Shown: piece after piece, positions 5,320-6,912 of the stretch
How positions within the stretch are numbered: position 1 is the first letter of the stretch
Layout: the number at the start of each line of letters is the position of its first letter
Assembly: GCA_900555795.1 (NCBI GenBank)
Contig: USMP01000069.1
Coordinates: forward strand, 1-6,912
Direction: 5' to 3'
Source of the DNA: an uncultured Eubacteriales bacterium
GTDB taxonomy: Bacteria; Bacillota; Clostridia; Oscillospirales; Oscillospiraceae
Length of the DNA: 6,912 bases
Made by a program: the position numbers and the translations under genes
The notes under the pieces: model-generated
Seen by the model: only the letters and a program-made list of their open reading frames with translations
Told to the model about the DNA's origin: nothing
Database searches by the model: none

Positions 5320-6024
5320 ATGTCATTCTGGACCGTAACGCTGACACTGCTGGAGGGCCTTGTAAACACGGGCAGGCTCTTCCTTTTGACGCTGCTGTTT
5401 GCCCTGCCCCTGGGGCTTTTACTGTGCTTTGGGGCTATGAGCCGCTTTGCGCCCCTAGCCTCCCTGGGCAGGCGGCTGTCCGGCCCCTGGGGTACCTGGC
5501 TGACCAGGTTCCGCCCCATCAGCCTCCTGGTAAAGCTGGTGGTATGGATTGTCCGGGGTTCCCCGCTGATGCTCCAGATCCTCATTGTCTATTACGGCCC
5601 CGGCCTGCTGTGGGGTGTCCCCCTGCTTCCCCGCTTTACCGCCGCTCTGGTCACGTTTGCCGTTAACTATGCCTGTTATTTCTCCGAAATCTACCGGGGC
5701 GGTATCCAGTCGATCCCACGGGGGCAGTACGAGGCCGGCCAGGTGCTGGGCATGACCCGGGGACAGATTTTCTACCGGGTTACGCTGCTGCAGCTGGTAA
5801 AGCGGATCGTTCCCCCCATGGGCAATGAACTGATCACCCTGGTGAAGGACACCGCCCTGGTGCGGGTTATCTCTGTTTACGAGATTATCTGGATGGGGGA
5901 ATCCTTTATAAAAAAGGGCCTGATGTGGCCCCTGTTTTATACCGCGGTTTTCTATCTGGCAGTGAATGGGCTGCTGACGCTGCTTCTCGGCTGGTGCGAA
6001 AAGCGGCTGTCCTATTTCCGATGA
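5320..6024 (+). CDS. Amino acid-type ABC transporter permease (HisM family)
   Basis: A 234-residue inner-membrane subunit forming the translocation channel with the neighbouring ATPase, fed by the upstream receptor. Membrane segments lie near residues 20-38, 68-92 (including VRGSPLMLQ at 78-86, the family's RGTPLLVQ motif), 105-121, 178-192 and 205-224. The cytoplasmic coupling loop is [20 protein letters not shown] (132-151), the EAA motif that contacts the ATPase. [14 protein letters not shown] (116-129) and [12 protein letters not shown] (174-185) are also characteristic. The stretch between the first segment and VRGSPL (about 40-77) looks longer than in short HisM proteins. The ATG at 5320 follows GGGAGA by 9 bases. 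It lies 74 bases after the receptor gene and 14 bases before the ATPase ATG. A single permease gene suggests a homodimeric channel. Confidence 0.92.
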   Translation: MSFWTVTLTLLEGLVNTGRLFLLTLLFALPLGLLLCFGAMSRFAPLASLGRRLSGPWGTWLTRFRPISLLVKLVVWIVRGSPLMLQILIVYYGPGLLWGVPLLPRFTAALVTFAVNYACYFSEIYRGGIQSIPRGQYEAGQVLGMTRGQIFYRVTLLQLVKRIVPPMGNELITLVKDTALVRVISVYEIIWMGESFIKKGLMWPLFYTAVFYLAVNGLLTLLLGWCEKRLSYFR

Positions 6025-6038
6025 GAGGAGTTGACGGC

Positions 6039-6833
6039 ATGGCAATTTTACAGGTTGAAAAAATTGAAAAGCACTTTGGCAGTACAGAAGTTTTGCGGGA
6101 TATCAGTTTCACCCTGGAGCAGGGGCAGTCCCTGGCCATCATCGGCTCCTCCGGAAGCGGTAAGACCACGCTGCTGCGGTGTTTGAACTTTTTGGAAACC
6201 CCGGACCGGGGCATTATCTCTGTGGGAAATCAGATCCTATTCGACGCCTCGGACCCCGCCACCCAGAGTGAGGAACAGATTCGCCGCAAGCGGCTCCATT
6301 TTGGACTGGTGTTCCAGAACTTCAACCTCTTCCCCCAGTACACCGCTCTGGAGAACGTGATGCTGGCGCCGCAGCTGCTGGCGCGTGAGCGGCCGGACTA
6401 CAAAGCTGAGAAGAGAGCCATTCTCCAGGAGATCCGGGAGACGGGGACGGCTCTTCTGGGCCAGGTGGGACTGCAAAACCGGATGGACAGTTACCCCCAC
6501 CAACTCTCCGGTGGCCAGCAGCAGCGGGTAGCCATTGCCCGGGCCCTGGCACTGAACCCGGACATCCTCTGTTTCGACGAGCCCACCTCCGCCCTGGACC
6601 CGGAACTCACCGGCGAGGTGCTGCGGGTCATCCGCTCCCTGGCGGAGCGGGATATGACCATGATTATCGTCACCCATGAGATGGAATTTGCCCGGGAGGT
6701 CGCTGACCAGATCCTTTTCATGGACGAGGGTGTTATCGTGGAGCAGGGCCCCCCAGCGGCGGTGTTCGACCACCCCAGGGAGGAACGCACCAGGCGCTTT
6801 TTAGCCCACTACTCCAAAAATGAACCTAAATAG
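6039..6833 (+). CDS. Amino acid-type ABC transporter ATP-binding protein
   Basis: A 264-residue cytoplasmic ATPase powering the importer encoded upstream. All nucleotide-site motifs are present: Walker [10 protein letters not shown] (36-44), Q-loop VFQNFNLFP (91-99), signature LSGGQQQR (156-163), Walker [13 protein letters not shown] (176-187) and the H-loop VTHEM with His213. [10 protein letters not shown] and the MEFAREVAD stretch place it with polar amino acid uptake ATPases. Between APQ and QVGL (about 111-145) it carries more residues than the roughly 240-residue GlnQ/HisP-type proteins, which accounts for most of its extra length. The start at 6039 lies 8 bases after GAGGAG and 14 bases past the permease stop. 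The upstream in-frame ATG at 5925 would overlap the permease by 100 bases and adds no conserved sequence. Likely a homodimer. Confidence 0.95.
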   Translation: MAILQVEKIEKHFGSTEVLRDISFTLEQGQSLAIIGSSGSGKTTLLRCLNFLETPDRGIISVGNQILFDASDPATQSEEQIRRKRLHFGLVFQNFNLFPQYTALENVMLAPQLLARERPDYKAEKRAILQEIRETGTALLGQVGLQNRMDSYPHQLSGGQQQRVAIARALALNPDILCFDEPTSALDPELTGEVLRVIRSLAERDMTMIIVTHEMEFAREVADQILFMDEGVIVEQGPPAAVFDHPREERTRRFLAHYSKNEPK

Positions 6834-6912
6834 GGATCTGAACGTATTGGCAACAGAAGGCCGCAGTGCCGCGGATCCACCCATACGCTTGGCAGCCAGA
6901 GCGGGGCTGGGA
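6834..6912. other. Non-coding right edge
   Basis: These 79 bases after the ATPase stop show no credible start with a ribosome site and no stem followed by a T-run. Any terminator for the ABC operon, or a fourth gene, would lie beyond the window. Confidence 0.5.

Noticed and set aside
4457..5347. Minus-strand open frame opposite the receptor gene
   Set aside because: It has antisense-type composition and no domain, while the plus strand has a clear lipoprotein with signal peptide and ribosome site.
5259..5666. Plus-strand frame overlapping the start of the permease gene
   Set aside because: It begins within the intercistronic hairpin and is out of frame with the clear HisM-type permease; its composition looks like a frame shadow.
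1..6912. New defence system, mobile element, CRISPR array or phage module
   Set aside because: All genes belong to ordinary transport, regulation and sporulation families. No transposase, integrase, repeat-spacer array or RNA gene was seen.

Overview
The window looks like chromosome of a spore-forming member of the Clostridia. SpoIVA, an endospore coat protein, is present at its usual length of 492 residues, and the genes are fairly GC-rich with strong GGAGG-type ribosome binding sites and a clostridial-style lipoprotein solute receptor. The Oscillospiraceae (Flavonifractor/Lawsonibacter/Oscillibacter-like) are a reasonable guess, but that is inference from style, not from a marker gene.

Layout, left to right. 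(1) At 1-94 a near-consensus sigma-A promoter with a dyad over its -10 points left, out of the window. (2) At 95-1387, minus strand, lies a 430-residue SLC13/DASS-type anion permease. (3) A 334-bp divergent intergenic region follows; it holds a candidate permease promoter and a textbook LysR-type operator (ATAC-N7-GTAT). (4) At 1722-2617, plus strand, lies a LysR-family regulator broken by an apparent one-base deletion inside its helix-turn-helix. (5) A perfect 40-bp palindrome, probably a bidirectional terminator, lies at 2627-2666. (6) At 2693-4171, minus strand, is spoIVA, with a good sigma-E promoter and an unusual leader carrying duplicated Shine-Dalgarno sequences and an anti-Shine-Dalgarno. 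(7) At 4463-6833, plus strand, is a three-gene ABC uptake operon of the polar amino acid type: lipoprotein receptor, HisM-type permease and ATPase. It has a promoter flanked by two dyads and a strong hairpin between the receptor and permease genes. (8) The last 79 bases show no gene.

How they fit together. The permease and the LysR gene form the classic divergent regulator/target pair, where the regulator would sense a substrate-related metabolite and control uptake; the frameshift, if real, would break that control. The ABC operon is a self-contained importer. Its receptor lacks the arginine that normally holds the alpha-carboxylate of an amino acid, so its substrate is uncertain. SpoIVA is functionally unrelated and sits between the two transport loci.

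I found no mobile element, CRISPR array, RNA gene or clearly new multi-gene system. The points most worth checking are the LysR frameshift, the LysR operator, the spoIVA leader and the atypical transporter binding residues.
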